A stretch of 64,000 nucleotides of DNA, taken from NCBI RefSeq assembly GCF_019049255.1, contig NZ_JAGMUJ010000191.1:124001-188000 (forward strand), in the 5' to 3' direction. This document shows, in pieces, positions 26,533 through 36,084 of this stretch. Position numbers and translations under genes: made by a program. The DNA comes from Streptomyces sp. AC558_RSS880. Its GTDB lineage: Bacteria; Actinomycetota; Actinomycetes; Streptomycetales; Streptomycetaceae. Within the stretch, counting starts at the first letter, position 1; each line of letters opens with the position of its first letter. The notes beneath the pieces are model-generated. The model was not told the DNA's origin, ran no database searches, and worked only from the letters and a program-made list of their open reading frames with translations.

Positions 26533-28248
26533 TCAGCCGCGCCAGGTGTCGTTCAGGGTGATCTTCGTGGAGGTGACGGTCGCGGTGCGGTTGGCGCCGC
26601 TTTCCCAGGTCGCGTTCCCCGACGCGTCCTTGCGGATGTACTTGTACTCGAAGGAGGTGCCTTCGGGGAGTTCCACGTCCAGCTTCCACACCGGGTAGGC
26701 GGCGGGGTCGAGCTTGAGGGCGCTGCCGGGGTTCCAGTTGCCGAGTTCCGGCCGGTTGCCGGTCACGTAGATGTTCTGGCCCCAGGTGGTGGTGGCGTTG
26801 ACGGCGAAGGACACGCCTGAGGTCACCGGATCGGGGTCAGTACCCCCGTCGCAGTTCCGGGCGTCGACGTGCAGGGCCAGGGCCGTGTCGGCGCCGAGGG
26901 CGGCGGTGAACCGGCCGGATCCGTCGACGGTGACGCCCCTGCCGGACTGCACGTCGCAGTAGTCGCCGGCGGGCAGGGAGGTCTGGAACGTGCGGGTCAG
27001 CGAGGAACCCTCGTGGTTGATGGCGACGTACGCCTTGGAGCCGCGTCCGAAGGCGATCTGGTCGCCGCCGTTGTCCCACCAGTCGGTCACGGACTGGCCG
27101 CGGGCGGCGTTGCGGAAGCCGACCATGGAGGAGATCTCGCGCCAGGCGTGCTGGCACTTCCAGCCGTCGCTGTAACAGGCGTTCACCTGACCGCCGCTCG
27201 GCGGTCCTGCGTCGCGGTCGGTGAACTCGTAGCCGGAGTGGACGTCGGGGTTGCCGTAGGGCCAGGCCAGCATGAAGACGTGGGCCAGGGTGTAGCCGGC
27301 GCCGTCCTTGTAGCTGAGGGTCTCGCCGTTGCGCTCGGTGTCGTGGTTGGCGACGAAGACGTTGGACTTGTCCGAGGACATGTAGCCCCAGGCTTCACCG
27401 AAGTTCTTCAGGTACGCGAGGTTCTCGCCGTTGAGGACACGCTTGAGGTCGCGTCCGTAGCGGAACTCCTGGACGTCGCCGCTGCCGAGGTACTCGCTCG
27501 GGGAGACCGCCTCGCCGGCGCCGTGGATGGCCTCGTGCTTCCAGTACACGTTCGGGTTGCCGAGCCGGGACTTGATGTCGGCCAGGTCACCGGCGGCCAT
27601 GTGCTTGGCCGCGTCGATCCGGAAGCCGTCGACGCCCAGGGACAGCAGGTCGTTGAGGTAACCGGCGATCTTGCCCCGTACGTGGTCCTCACCGGTGTCC
27701 AGGTCGGCGAGGCCGACCAGCTCGCACTCCTGGACGTTGAAGCGGTCGCCGTAGTTGTTGATCTGCGAGGTGCAGTTGTCGAAGTCGGGCGCCGAGTAGA
27801 CGCCCGGGTAGGTGTACTTGGTGTACGACGAGCCGCCGGTCCCGGTGCCGTTGCCTGCCGACATGTGGTTGACGACCGAGTCGGCGATGACCTTCACACC
27901 CGCCGCGTGACACGTGTCGACCATGCTCTTGAACTGTCCGCGGTCGCCGAGACGGCCCGCGATCTCGTAGCTGACCGGCTGATAGGAGGTCCACCACTGT
28001 CCGCCCTGGATGTGCTCCTGCGGCGGGGAGACCTGGACGAAGCCGTAGCCGGCCGGGCCGAGGGTGTCGGTGCACGCCTCGGCCACCGAGTCGAACTTCC
28101 ACTCGAACATCACCGCGGTGACGTCCTTGTCGCCGGGCGGGGCGGCCTGAGCCGGTGCCGCGGTGACGAGGAGGCCGCCGGCCACGCCGACGGCGAGGGC
28201 GAGCGCCGCGGCGGTGGTTCTGCGTGCGCTGCTGGTACTCCGGTGCAT
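26533..28248 (-). CDS. Secreted alpha-amylase (GH13) with C-terminal CBM20 starch-binding domain
   Basis: 571 aa. An Arg-containing signal peptide ends at about AAPAQA-A. The GH13 barrel shows DSVVNHMS near 120, GFRIDAAKH (nucleophile Asp) near 206, KHEAIH (acid Glu) and FVANHDTERN (third Asp). The last ~95 residues, from VSFAVNATTTWGQNIYVTG to the end, form a CBM20 that binds raw starch. It hydrolyses internal alpha-1,4-glucan bonds outside the cell. Monocistronic, with TTGCA-type repeats upstream that resemble known Streptomyces amylase operators. The ATG at 28248 begins the signal peptide; the open frame upstream has no homology. Confidence 0.95.
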   Translation of the reverse strand: MHRSTSSARRTTAAALALAVGVAGGLLVTAAPAQAAPPGDKDVTAVMFEWKFDSVAEACTDTLGPAGYGFVQVSPPQEHIQGGQWWTSYQPVSYEIAGRLGDRGQFKSMVDTCHAAGVKVIADSVVNHMSAGNGTGTGGSSYTKYTYPGVYSAPDFDNCTSQINNYGDRFNVQECELVGLADLDTGEDHVRGKIAGYLNDLLSLGVDGFRIDAAKHMAAGDLADIKSRLGNPNVYWKHEAIHGAGEAVSPSEYLGSGDVQEFRYGRDLKRVLNGENLAYLKNFGEAWGYMSSDKSNVFVANHDTERNGETLSYKDGAGYTLAHVFMLAWPYGNPDVHSGYEFTDRDAGPPSGGQVNACYSDGWKCQHAWREISSMVGFRNAARGQSVTDWWDNGGDQIAFGRGSKAYVAINHEGSSLTRTFQTSLPAGDYCDVQSGRGVTVDGSGRFTAALGADTALALHVDARNCDGGTDPDPVTSGVSFAVNATTTWGQNIYVTGNRPELGNWNPGSALKLDPAAYPVWKLDVELPEGTSFEYKYIRKDASGNATWESGANRTATVTSTKITLNDTWRG

Positions 28249-28316
28249 GGAGTCTCCCGTGTGAGGATGCGGGTGTCCCGGGTGCCGGCCGACGGAGGAC
28301 TGGGGAGTCGACCCAC

Positions 28317-28358
28317 CCTTGCAATACGTTGCAGAAAGATGACTGCAAGATGTTGCGG
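28317..28358 (-). promoter_or_regulatory. TTGCA/TGCAA repeats upstream of amylase (candidate MalR-type operator)
   Basis: TTGCA occurs at 28319-28323 and 28329-28333 (10 bp apart), TGCAA at 28344-28348 and TTGC at 28353-28356, all 70-110 bp upstream of the amylase start. Streptomyces amylase promoters are known to carry such repeats, recognised by the LacI-family MalR/Reg1 regulator. Further single copies appear near 28413 and 28550. The assignment is by resemblance. The remainder of the gap 28360-28820 shows no gene that I can support. Confidence 0.5.
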
Positions 28359-28823
28359 TCGTGACCGTAAGGGCAGCGTTCAACCACCGTCAACCCCTCC
28401 GACATCCCCTCCCTGCAAGGCCCTTGACGTGACGTCAGCCGACCTGCGAGGCGAGCGCGTTCAGCGGCGGCGCGACAGAAAGTTGAAGCGAGACCCCTTT
28501 ACGGCACTGTTCCGCGCCGGTAACTTGCCGCTGTCGTAAGAGATTTCTGCAACTTTCCGTTCGGACTTTCACCTTCTGGGTGCCCGATCCTCCTCCCCGT
28601 GGCCCCTCCCCCAGGGTCGCCCCCGCCACCGTCACGGCGGACAACATGGCGACCGCCCTCCACCTTTGATCTTGCGCGGTGCCCCGCTCTTCGGGGTGGG
28701 GGTGAAGCGCATCTCGGGACCACTCCTCCCTCGGCTGTGGGCACGGATCCGCGCTGTTGGACCGCGTCCGCGACGGCCGTCACACGACACGGACAGCAGT
28801 GACGGAGGCCGAGGCGACGCAAA

Positions 28824-28859
28824 ACAGCCCCCGACCGGTACGGACCGGCCGGGGGCTGT
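28824..28859 (-). terminator. Rho-independent-like terminator of the bxl operon
   Basis: A 16-bp stem with one mismatch (28824-28839 with 28844-28859, loop ACGG). On the minus strand it is followed directly by TTT. It lies 12 bp after the GH3 gene stop. Confidence 0.75.
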
Positions 28860-28871
28860 GTCGGATCCGGC

Positions 28872-31253
28872 TCAGCCCTGTTCCACCGGCTCCTGGGTGA
28901 AGGACGCGTGGAAGCGGCGGGTGTGGTCCACCCGGCGTTCCGGGCCGGTCAGGGTGACCGTCGCCGTCAGGCGTGCGTCGGTGCTCGAGGCGGCCAGGCG
29001 GAGTTCCAGGTCACCGGGTTCGACGATCCGGCGGCCGTCACGTCCGGTGAAGGACGCCACGTCGGCCGGGACCGTGACGCTGACGCGGCGGGACTCCCCC
29101 GGCTCCAGCTCCACCCTGGCGTAACCGACGAGCCGCTGCACCGGCTGGACGACGGAGGCGACCGGGTCGTGCAGGTACAGCTGGACGACCTCGGTGCCGG
29201 GCCGTTCGCCGGTGTTGCGAACCGTGAGGGCGAGGGTGAACTCGCCGTCCGTGCCCGCCTCACGCGCGTCCACGGCGAGGTCGCTCCAGGCGAACGTCGT
29301 GTACGTCAGGCCGTGGCCGAAGCCGAACGCCGGCGTCGGGTCGATGTTGGACACCTCGCTGAGCTGGGCGAGGCGTGCGCCGAGGTAGGTGGTCGGCTGG
29401 GACCCCGGGCCGCGCGGCACGCTGACCGGAAGCCGTCCGGAGGGGTTGGTGCGGCCGCTGAGCACACCGGCGATCGCGTGGGTGCCCGCGACTCCGGGGA
29501 AGAAGGACTGCACGATCGCCGAGGACTCGGTGACGGCGCGGCCGAGCGCGTACGGCCGCCCGGCGAGCAGGACGGTCACCACCGGCGTGCCGGAGTCGAG
29601 CAGCGCGTCGAGCAGGTGCTGCTGGGCGCCGGGCAGGGCGAGGGACTCCGCGTCGCAGCCCTCGCCGCTGGTGCCGCGGCCGAACAGGCCCGCGCGGTCG
29701 CCGAGGACCGCGATAACGATGTCCGCGTCCCTGGCCGCGTCCACCGCCTCGCCGATGCCGGAGAGGTCCCCGTCGTCGACGCCGGTGCCGCGGACGGCGG
29801 TGATCTCCGCGTCGGGGAACTCGGCGGCCAGGGTGTCCCGCAGGGTGGGCAGGTCGATGCCGACCGGGACGTCCGGGTGCTGCACGCCCACGTGCTGGGG
29901 GAAGGAGTAGCAGCCCAGTACGGCGGTGGCCTCGGCCGCGTTGGGGCCGACCAGGGCGATGCGGCGGGGCCGGGCCAGCGGCAGGGTGCCGTCGTTGGTG
30001 AGCAGGACGACCGCCTTCTCGGCGATCTCACGGGCCAGTTCCCGGTTCTCGGGCCGGTCCAGGTCGATCTTGCCGCGCAGGGCGTCCGGGTCGTCCAGGT
30101 CCACGCCGTCGAGCGCGGGCGGCACCGGGCTCCAGTCCGGGTCGAGCAGGCCGAGCGCCGCCTTCTGGCCGAGGACGCGGCGCAGGGCGCGGTCGATGAG
30201 CTCCTCGGGGACGCGGCCGGCGGTGACGGCCTCGGCGAGCGGCGCGCCGAACGTCTTGACGGTGGGCAGCTCGATGTCGACACCGGCCTTCAGCGCGGCG
30301 CCCGCGGCCTCGGCCCAGTCTCCGGCGATGCCGTGCAGGGTCTTGAGGAAGGCGATGCCGAAGTAGTCGGCGACGACGGTGCCGTCGAAGCCCCAGGTGT
30401 CGCGGAGCAGTCCGGTCAGCAGGCTCTCGTCGGCCGCGGCGGGGACGCCGTCGGTGTCCGTGTAGGAGTGCATCACGGAGCGGGCGCCGCCCTCGCGGAT
30501 CGCCATCTCGAACGGCGGCAGCAGGACGTCGGCCCGTTCGCGGGCGCCCATGGGCGCGGGGGCGAGGTTGCGTCCGGCGCGGGAGGCCGAGTAGCCGACG
30601 AAGTGCTTGAGGGTGGCGACGATCCCGGCGGACTCCAGGCCCTGGACGTACGCGGTGCCGATGGTGCCGACGAGGTAGGGGTCCTCGCCGATGGTCTCCT
30701 CCACCCGGCCCCAGCGGGCGTCGCGGACCACGTCGAGGACGGGGGCGAGGCCCTGGTGGATGCCGACGGACCGCATGTCGCGGCCGATGGCGGCGGCCAT
30801 CCGGCGCACCGCGTCCGGGTCGAAGGTGGCGCCCCAGGACAGCGGGACGGGGTAGGCGGTGGCGCCCCAGGCGGCGAAGCCGGCCAGGCACTCCTCGTGC
30901 GCGACGGCGGGAATGCCGAAGCGGCCCGCCGCGGTGATGCGGGACTGGGTGCGCAGCAGGGAGAGCGCGCCGAGCGCCGGGTCGACGGGTGCGGTGCCGA
31001 AGGGGCGGGTCAGCTGGCCCAGTCCGCTGGGAAGGAGCGCGTCGAGGTCGACGGCCTCCTCCATGTCGTGCTGGTGCGGGGCGACCTCGCCGCCGTTGGC
31101 GGACGCGCCGACCCACACGCCGTACAGCTGGGCGATCTTCTCCTGAAGGGTCATCGCGCCGATCAGCGCGTCGACTCTGGCGGCGACGGGGTGGGAGGGG
31201 TCGTTCCAGAGGGGGATTTCGGGGGTGGTCTCTACGGCCACGTCGGCAGTCAC
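28872..31253 (-). CDS. bxlA: GH3 beta-xylosidase/beta-glucosidase, BxlA-type
   Basis: 793 aa without a signal peptide, so it acts inside the cell on imported disaccharides. GH3 N-domain with MTLQEKIAQLYGVWVG near 30, LAPVLDVVRDARWGRVEETIGEDP near 155, KHFVGYSAS near 205 and VVADYFG with the nucleophile Asp near 297. Then the C-domain and a fibronectin III-like end. Sequence and position match BxlA of the streptomycete bxlEFGA xylobiose operon. The GTG start overlaps the permease stop (GTGA). A beta-glucosidase activity cannot be excluded from sequence. Confidence 0.8.
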   Translation of the reverse strand: MTADVAVETTPEIPLWNDPSHPVAARVDALIGAMTLQEKIAQLYGVWVGASANGGEVAPHQHDMEEAVDLDALLPSGLGQLTRPFGTAPVDPALGALSLLRTQSRITAAGRFGIPAVAHEECLAGFAAWGATAYPVPLSWGATFDPDAVRRMAAAIGRDMRSVGIHQGLAPVLDVVRDARWGRVEETIGEDPYLVGTIGTAYVQGLESAGIVATLKHFVGYSASRAGRNLAPAPMGARERADVLLPPFEMAIREGGARSVMHSYTDTDGVPAAADESLLTGLLRDTWGFDGTVVADYFGIAFLKTLHGIAGDWAEAAGAALKAGVDIELPTVKTFGAPLAEAVTAGRVPEELIDRALRRVLGQKAALGLLDPDWSPVPPALDGVDLDDPDALRGKIDLDRPENRELAREIAEKAVVLLTNDGTLPLARPRRIALVGPNAAEATAVLGCYSFPQHVGVQHPDVPVGIDLPTLRDTLAAEFPDAEITAVRGTGVDDGDLSGIGEAVDAARDADIVIAVLGDRAGLFGRGTSGEGCDAESLALPGAQQHLLDALLDSGTPVVTVLLAGRPYALGRAVTESSAIVQSFFPGVAGTHAIAGVLSGRTNPSGRLPVSVPRGPGSQPTTYLGARLAQLSEVSNIDPTPAFGFGHGLTYTTFAWSDLAVDAREAGTDGEFTLALTVRNTGERPGTEVVQLYLHDPVASVVQPVQRLVGYARVELEPGESRRVSVTVPADVASFTGRDGRRIVEPGDLELRLAASSTDARLTATVTLTGPERRVDHTRRFHASFTQEPVEQG

Positions 31254-32068
31254 TTTCCTCCGACGCCCATCAGACCCTGGACCAGGGCGCGACGGGCGAA
31301 CAGGTAGACGAGCAGGATGGGCACCATGGACAGCACCACGGCTCCCAGCAGACCGGGGATGTCGATGCCGTGTTCGGTCTGGAAGTTGTACAGGCCGAGG
31401 GTGACGACCTTGGTGGACTCGGACTGGGTCAGGACGAGCGGGAACAGGAAGCCGTTCCAGGCCTGGAGCGCGGAGAAGACCACGATCGTGGACAGTCCGC
31501 CCCTCGACAGCGGCAGGACGAGCTGGAAGAACATGCGCCGCGGGGTGGCGCCGTCCATGGCCATGGCCTCGTACAGCTCCGGGGAGATGTCGCGCATCGC
31601 GCCGCTGAGGATCAGTGCCGACATGGGCAGGCAGAACGCGGCCGTGGGCAGGATGACACCCAGCAGGTTGTCGTACAGCCCGGCCTCGCTGATCAGGTAG
31701 AACATCGGCACGATGACGGCCTGGGCCGGGATGGCGAGGCCGAGCAGGAACAGCCGGAAGATCGCCGACGTGGCCCGGCCGCGGCTGCGGACGATCGCGT
31801 AGGCGAGCGGCGGGACCAGCAGCAGCACGATGCCGATCACACAGGCGGTGACGACGAGCGTGTTGAAGAAGTACTGGCCGAAGCCGGAGTCGAAGGCGCC
31901 GGTGTAGTTGTCCAGGGTGAAGCTGTCCGGGATGGAGACCGGGCCGTTCTCGGCGTAGTCCTGGCGGGTGCGCAGGGTCGCGGCGAGCATCACGTACAGC
32001 GGCAGGCCGACGACGAAGAGCCAGAAGAGCGAGCCGACGCCGGCCACGTAGTTCGGTCGGCGCCTCAT
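31250..32068 (-). CDS. bxlG: Sugar ABC transporter permease (MalG family), BxlG-type
   Basis: 272 aa, about six membrane helices, and the EAA loop EAMAMDGATPRRMFFQLVLP near 165 that contacts the ATPase. No ATPase gene is in the cluster; streptomycete CUT1 systems share the multitask ATPase MsiK encoded elsewhere. ATGA overlap with the upstream permease and GTGA overlap with bxlA show a tightly coupled operon. Confidence 0.85.
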   Translation of the reverse strand: MRRRPNYVAGVGSLFWLFVVGLPLYVMLAATLRTRQDYAENGPVSIPDSFTLDNYTGAFDSGFGQYFFNTLVVTACVIGIVLLLVPPLAYAIVRSRGRATSAIFRLFLLGLAIPAQAVIVPMFYLISEAGLYDNLLGVILPTAAFCLPMSALILSGAMRDISPELYEAMAMDGATPRRMFFQLVLPLSRGGLSTIVVFSALQAWNGFLFPLVLTQSESTKVVTLGLYNFQTEHGIDIPGLLGAVVLSMVPILLVYLFARRALVQGLMGVGGK

Positions 32069-32982
32069 GACACACCTTCCATGGAGCTGCGCATCTTGTC
32101 GTAGCCGGAGACCCGGACGACGATCAGCGAGATGATCGTGGACGCGACGACCAGGGCCAGGGCGATCGCGGAGCCGGTGCCGTAGTCGAAGCTCTTGAAC
32201 GCCTTGTCGTACATGTAGTAGGCGCTGATGGTGGTGTCGGTGCCGGGGCCGCCCTGGGTCAGGATGAGGACCGTCTCGAAGGTGGTCAGGCCGCCGACGA
32301 TCATCAGGATCATCGAGGTGATCATCGAGTTGCGCAGCTGCGGCAGCGTGATGTGGAAGAACTGCCGGTAGCGGCCCGCTCCGTCGATCTCCGCGGCCTG
32401 GTAGAGCACTTGGGGGATCGCGCGGGCGGCGCCCTGGTAGATCAGGGTGTGGAACGGGGTGAACTGCCAGGTGCTGACGAACGCCAGCACGCCGATGGCG
32501 GTGGCCTGTTCACCGAACAGGTTGCCGTCGCCGAAGAGCCAGGTGGCCTCGGCCGGGATGCCGAAGTTCGGGTCGAGCAGCGCCCGCCAGAGCACGGAGA
32601 CGGCCGTCGCGGACAGCAGCAGCGGGATGAAGTAGATGACGGACAGTACGGCCCGGTTGCGCTGGTGACCGGCGGCCCAGACGCCGAGCACGATGCTCAG
32701 CGGCGTCTGGATGACCACGCCGAGCACGGTCAGGAGCAGGGTCAGCCAGATGCTCTTGAGCATCACCGGGTCGTCCATCAGGCGCGACCAGTTGTCCATG
32801 CCGACGAACTCGGGCGAGCTGAGCCCGTCCCAGGTCATGAAGGACAGCACCGCCACCATGATCAGCGGGGTGATCGCGAAGAGGGCGAAGAACACTGCGG
32901 CGGGCAGCGCCCAGGCGAAGCCGGGGCGTCCCACCTTCGTTGCGGACGAGGCGGGCCGGGCGCTCGTGATCTTTGTGGTCAT
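32065..32982 (-). CDS. bxlF: Sugar ABC transporter permease (MalF family), BxlF-type
   Basis: 305 aa, about six membrane helices, with the EAA loop (AAEIDGAGRYRQFFHITLP) near 195. Partner of the downstream permease in forming the channel for the sugar delivered by the binding protein. ATG at 32982, 10 bp after the binding-protein stop. Confidence 0.85.
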   Translation of the reverse strand: MTTKITSARPASSATKVGRPGFAWALPAAVFFALFAITPLIMVAVLSFMTWDGLSSPEFVGMDNWSRLMDDPVMLKSIWLTLLLTVLGVVIQTPLSIVLGVWAAGHQRNRAVLSVIYFIPLLLSATAVSVLWRALLDPNFGIPAEATWLFGDGNLFGEQATAIGVLAFVSTWQFTPFHTLIYQGAARAIPQVLYQAAEIDGAGRYRQFFHITLPQLRNSMITSMILMIVGGLTTFETVLILTQGGPGTDTTISAYYMYDKAFKSFDYGTGSAIALALVVASTIISLIVVRVSGYDKMRSSMEGVS

Positions 32983-32992
32983 GAGCCGTTCG

Positions 32993-34297
32993 TCACTCGG
33001 TGGGGAGGGCCTGCATGGCCTTGATGAAGCCGTCCGTGTCGAGCTGTCCGTTGAAGAACTGCTGGATGGCCTTGTGCATGTCCGAGCTGGCCTTCTGCGG
33101 GTACGCCTGGTCCCAGGAGAGCTGGAACGACGGGGCGTCGGCGACCAGGTCGTACTGGAAGCGCGAGTACTCGGCGTTGCCCGCGGTCTCGATGAACTTG
33201 TCGGTGTTGGTCGTGGTCGGCAGGTTGCCGATCTCCAGCTGCGCCTTGACGAACTCGTCGGAGTACATGAGCTTCAGGAACTCGGCAACGGCCTCGGGGT
33301 GCTTGGTCTTCTTCATCACCGAGTAGTAGTTGTTGGTGTTGCCGGCGACGTTGGTCGGGTCGCCCTTGCCGCCCTCGACGGTCGGGAAGGCGGTGTAGCC
33401 GAGGCTCTTCTCGGCGAACTCCGGGTGGTCCGTCAGCTGCTGGGAGTAGTACCAGGAACCCATCAGCTCGAAGCCGGCCTTGCCCGAGGCCAGCAGCTGG
33501 ACCGAGCCGCCGTTGGTGTACTTGACGGAGTCGTAGTTCTTGCCGAAGGCGCCGGCGTCGACGAGCTCCCTGATCCTGTCCAGGGCCTTCTTCGCGTCCG
33601 GGCTCTCCCAGGCGCTCTTGTCGCCCCCGACGGCCTTCGCGAACAGCTCCGGACCGGCGATGCGGTCGAAGAGGTACTGGAACCACATCTGCGTCGGCCA
33701 GACGTCGCCGCCGCCGAGTGCGATCGGCGTGACGCCCGCGTCCTTGAGCTTCTCGACCGCGTCGAGCAGCTCGTCCCAGGTCTTCGGCGGCTTGATGCCC
33801 GCCTCGTCGAGGACTTCCTTGTTGTGGAAGAGCAGGACCGGCTGGGTGCCGCGCATCGGGATGCCGTACGGCTTGCCGTCGACGACGGCGTTGTTGAAGA
33901 CGGACGGCAGGAACTTGTTCTCCAGGTCCGGGTTCTTCTTGATGAAGTCGTCGAGCGGCATCAGCAGGTCGGCCTTGACGAACGGCTTGATGCTGCCGCC
34001 GCCCCAGTTGTAGAAGACGTCCGGGGCCTGCGGGGTGTTGATGATCGTCTGCAGCTTCTTCTGGTAGTCCGCACCGGGGATGGTGTCGAGGACGACCTTG
34101 ACGTCGGACGTCTTGTTGAACGTGTCGACGATCTGCTTCTCGACCTTGTTGGTGGCGTCCCCGTAGACCAGGACATGGATCTTGCCGTCGTTCGCCGACG
34201 CCCCGCCGTTCCCGTCGCCACAGGCCGAGAGGCTCAGTGCGAGGGTGAGCGTCGCACCGCAGGCGACCAGTCTGGGCAAGCGCGCACGTGTCTTCAT
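32993..34297 (-). CDS. bxlE: Sugar-binding lipoprotein, BxlE-type
   Basis: 434 aa extracellular solute-binding protein. Lipoprotein signal ending LALSLSAC, so Cys25 or so should be lipidated and tethered outside. The CUT1-type fold is indicated by SWYYSQQ and the typical length. By operon order (binding protein, two permeases, GH3, divergent LacI regulator) it corresponds to the xylobiose-binding BxlE of S. thermoviolaceus. Substrate identity is inferred from this arrangement. The ATG at 34297 is the start of the signal; upstream lies the operator region. Confidence 0.8.
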   Translation of the reverse strand: MKTRARLPRLVACGATLTLALSLSACGDGNGGASANDGKIHVLVYGDATNKVEKQIVDTFNKTSDVKVVLDTIPGADYQKKLQTIINTPQAPDVFYNWGGGSIKPFVKADLLMPLDDFIKKNPDLENKFLPSVFNNAVVDGKPYGIPMRGTQPVLLFHNKEVLDEAGIKPPKTWDELLDAVEKLKDAGVTPIALGGGDVWPTQMWFQYLFDRIAGPELFAKAVGGDKSAWESPDAKKALDRIRELVDAGAFGKNYDSVKYTNGGSVQLLASGKAGFELMGSWYYSQQLTDHPEFAEKSLGYTAFPTVEGGKGDPTNVAGNTNNYYSVMKKTKHPEAVAEFLKLMYSDEFVKAQLEIGNLPTTTNTDKFIETAGNAEYSRFQYDLVADAPSFQLSWDQAYPQKASSDMHKAIQQFFNGQLDTDGFIKAMQALPTE

Positions 34298-34435
34298 CGT
34301 TCGCCTTTCGAAAGTTTCGGCATCATCACCGAAAGTCCATGCCGTGGGACAGTAGGTCAGACCCGTGTTTCGGTCAACGGTCGGAACCGTACTCACCCAA
34401 ACCGTTATCGTCGCGCGGTGCCCTATCCTGCGGGT
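34298..34435. promoter_or_regulatory. bxl divergent promoter with CGAAA-N-TTTCG palindrome
   Basis: CGAAAGTTTCG at 34309-34319 is a perfect 5-1-5 palindrome 12 bp before the bxlE start. Half-sites CGAAAG at 34330 and TTTCGG at 34368 follow. BxlR of S. thermoviolaceus is reported to bind a CGAA-N-TTCG-type repeat, so this is the likely operator. The identical 11-mer lies upstream of xlnB at 46743-46753. Confidence 0.65.
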
Positions 34436-35458
34436 ATGCACGATGACGACGAGGCAAGTGGCAGAGTAACCCTGGCCGCGGTCGCGAAAGAGGCCGGCGT
34501 TTCGATGCCGACAGTTTCGAAGGTCCTCAACGGCCGTTCGGACGTCTCCCGCGCGACCCGGGCCAAGGTGGAGCGGCTGCTGGAGGTCCACGGCTACCGC
34601 AGGCGCGCCCAGGCGGCGTCCCGCTCCCCGCTCATCGAGCTCGTCTTCCACGAACTGGACAGCATCTGGGCGATGGAGCTGATCAGGGGCGTGGAGAACG
34701 TCGCCAGGGAGAACCGCGCGACGGTGGTGCTCACCGAGAGCGGCACCCGGCACACGCCCGCGCCGGAATGGCTCCCGGGCGTGCTGCAGCGCAGGCCGCT
34801 GGGCGTCGTGCTGGTCTTCTCCACGCTCCCGGAGGACGTCAAGCGGCGGCTCAGGGCGGCGGCCATCCCCTTCGTCGTCATCGACCCGGCGGGCGACCCC
34901 GACCCGGACGTGCCCTCGGTCGGCTCGGCGAACTGGGCCGGTGGTCTCGCCGCCACCCGTCATCTCACCGAGCAGGGGCACGAACGGGTCGCGATCATCA
35001 CCGGGCCCGAGGACGTACTGTGCTCACTGGCGCGCCTCGACGGCTACCGCTCGGCCATGGCGATGGCGGGTCTGGAGGCCGATCCGCGGCTGATGCGCTT
35101 CGGCGACTTCCACGTGCAGGGCGGCTTCGAGCACGCCATGGACCTGCTGGAGGGGCCGGACCGGCCCACGGCGGTCTTCGCGGGCAGCGACCTCCAGGCG
35201 CTCGGCGTGCTGGAGGCGGCCCGGGTCAAGGGCCTGCGCGTGCCGGAGGACCTGTCGGTGGTCGGCTACGACGACGTGCCACTGGCGCAGTGGTCGAGCC
35301 CGCCGCTCACCACGGTCCACCAGCCGCTGCGGCACATGGCCGAGGAGGCCGCCCGGATGCTGCTCCGCCCGGACGATCCCGGCACGGCCGCCCAGCGCAT
35401 AGAACTGGCGACACACCTGGTGGTGCGGCAGAGCACGGCTCCGCCCAAGAAGGCGTGA
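34436..35458 (+). CDS. bxlR: LacI-family regulator, BxlR-type
   Basis: 340 aa. N-terminal HTH VTLAAVAKEAGVSMPTVSKVLNG followed by the hinge and a periplasmic-binding-protein-like effector domain; GYDDVPLAQWSSPPLTTV near 282 is typical. Divergent from bxlE, so probably represses the operon until its sugar (xylobiose in BxlR) binds. Start at the ATG just before the HTH; the longer open frame upstream runs antisense through the transporter genes and is rejected. Confidence 0.85.
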   Translation: MHDDDEASGRVTLAAVAKEAGVSMPTVSKVLNGRSDVSRATRAKVERLLEVHGYRRRAQAASRSPLIELVFHELDSIWAMELIRGVENVARENRATVVLTESGTRHTPAPEWLPGVLQRRPLGVVLVFSTLPEDVKRRLRAAAIPFVVIDPAGDPDPDVPSVGSANWAGGLAATRHLTEQGHERVAIITGPEDVLCSLARLDGYRSAMAMAGLEADPRLMRFGDFHVQGGFEHAMDLLEGPDRPTAVFAGSDLQALGVLEAARVKGLRVPEDLSVVGYDDVPLAQWSSPPLTTVHQPLRHMAEEAARMLLRPDDPGTAAQRIELATHLVVRQSTAPPKKA

Positions 35459-35689
35459 GGGACGCGGGGCGGGCCGCTGAAGGGCGGCCGGCCCGGCGTG
35501 CGACGCCGTGTCGGCACGAGGCCGGGCCGGGGACGCGGCTCCCGTGCGTGCCGCCCACCGTCTCGCGCGGCCGGTGGGTGCGGCCTGGAGGGCGGTGGGG
35601 CGAGGCCGAGGAACGCAAGGGAGGTTCGAATGTTTCGAGGCCTCCCGGAATCACGCCGCCTCGGCGTATGAGCCGTCTCATGCGCCGTC

Positions 35690-35905
35690 AGCCCCCGGCA
35701 GTGAAGGCATGCGAGTCCCGCCCCCGGTCGATCGAGCCGAAACGTTGCGCGATTTCCGTTCGGGCCGCGTGCCGGTGGTCGCCGGGGGAGATTCCGCAGG
35801 AGCGCCGGAAGGCGCGGCTGAAGTCGGCGGGGTGACGGAAGCCCCGGCGGAGGCGGTCTCGCCGATCGCCCGCTCCCGCCTCCTGCTCGGCACGACCGCC
35901 TGAGG
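35690..35905 (-). pseudogene. Remnant of an AraC-family regulator C-terminal HTH
   Basis: On the minus strand, one frame reads SRRRERAIGETASAG and a second frame continues GFRHPADFSRAFRRSCGISP then GDHR, which together are the second HTH of AraC/XylS proteins. A frameshift separates the two parts near 35835, and no upstream HTH or N-terminal domain is present. It is therefore a decayed gene fragment. The surrounding 35459-36084 region has no intact gene. Confidence 0.65.
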
Positions 35906-35920
35906 AATCGGCTCACCCCC

Positions 35921-35948
35921 GGGGGACCGGTGCGTGGACCGGTCCCCC
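35921..35948. terminator. Perfect 11-bp hairpin
   Basis: GGGGGACCGGT (35921-35931) pairs with ACCGGTCCCCC (35938-35948), loop GCGTGG. It lies between the AraC remnant and the GH1 gene end and could terminate the GH1 operon, although 136 bp from its stop. Confidence 0.45.
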
Positions 35949-36084
35949 GTTCCGGCGGCGCCACCGGAACCTTCTCCTCGTCGCCGGGGCGCCGCCCGCC
36001 TCCTGTGCCGTACCGGGGATCACTTGGTCCTCGGCACACGGCGCGGGGGGCATGGGCGCAGCGCGCGCCACCGCGCCCGTCCGG

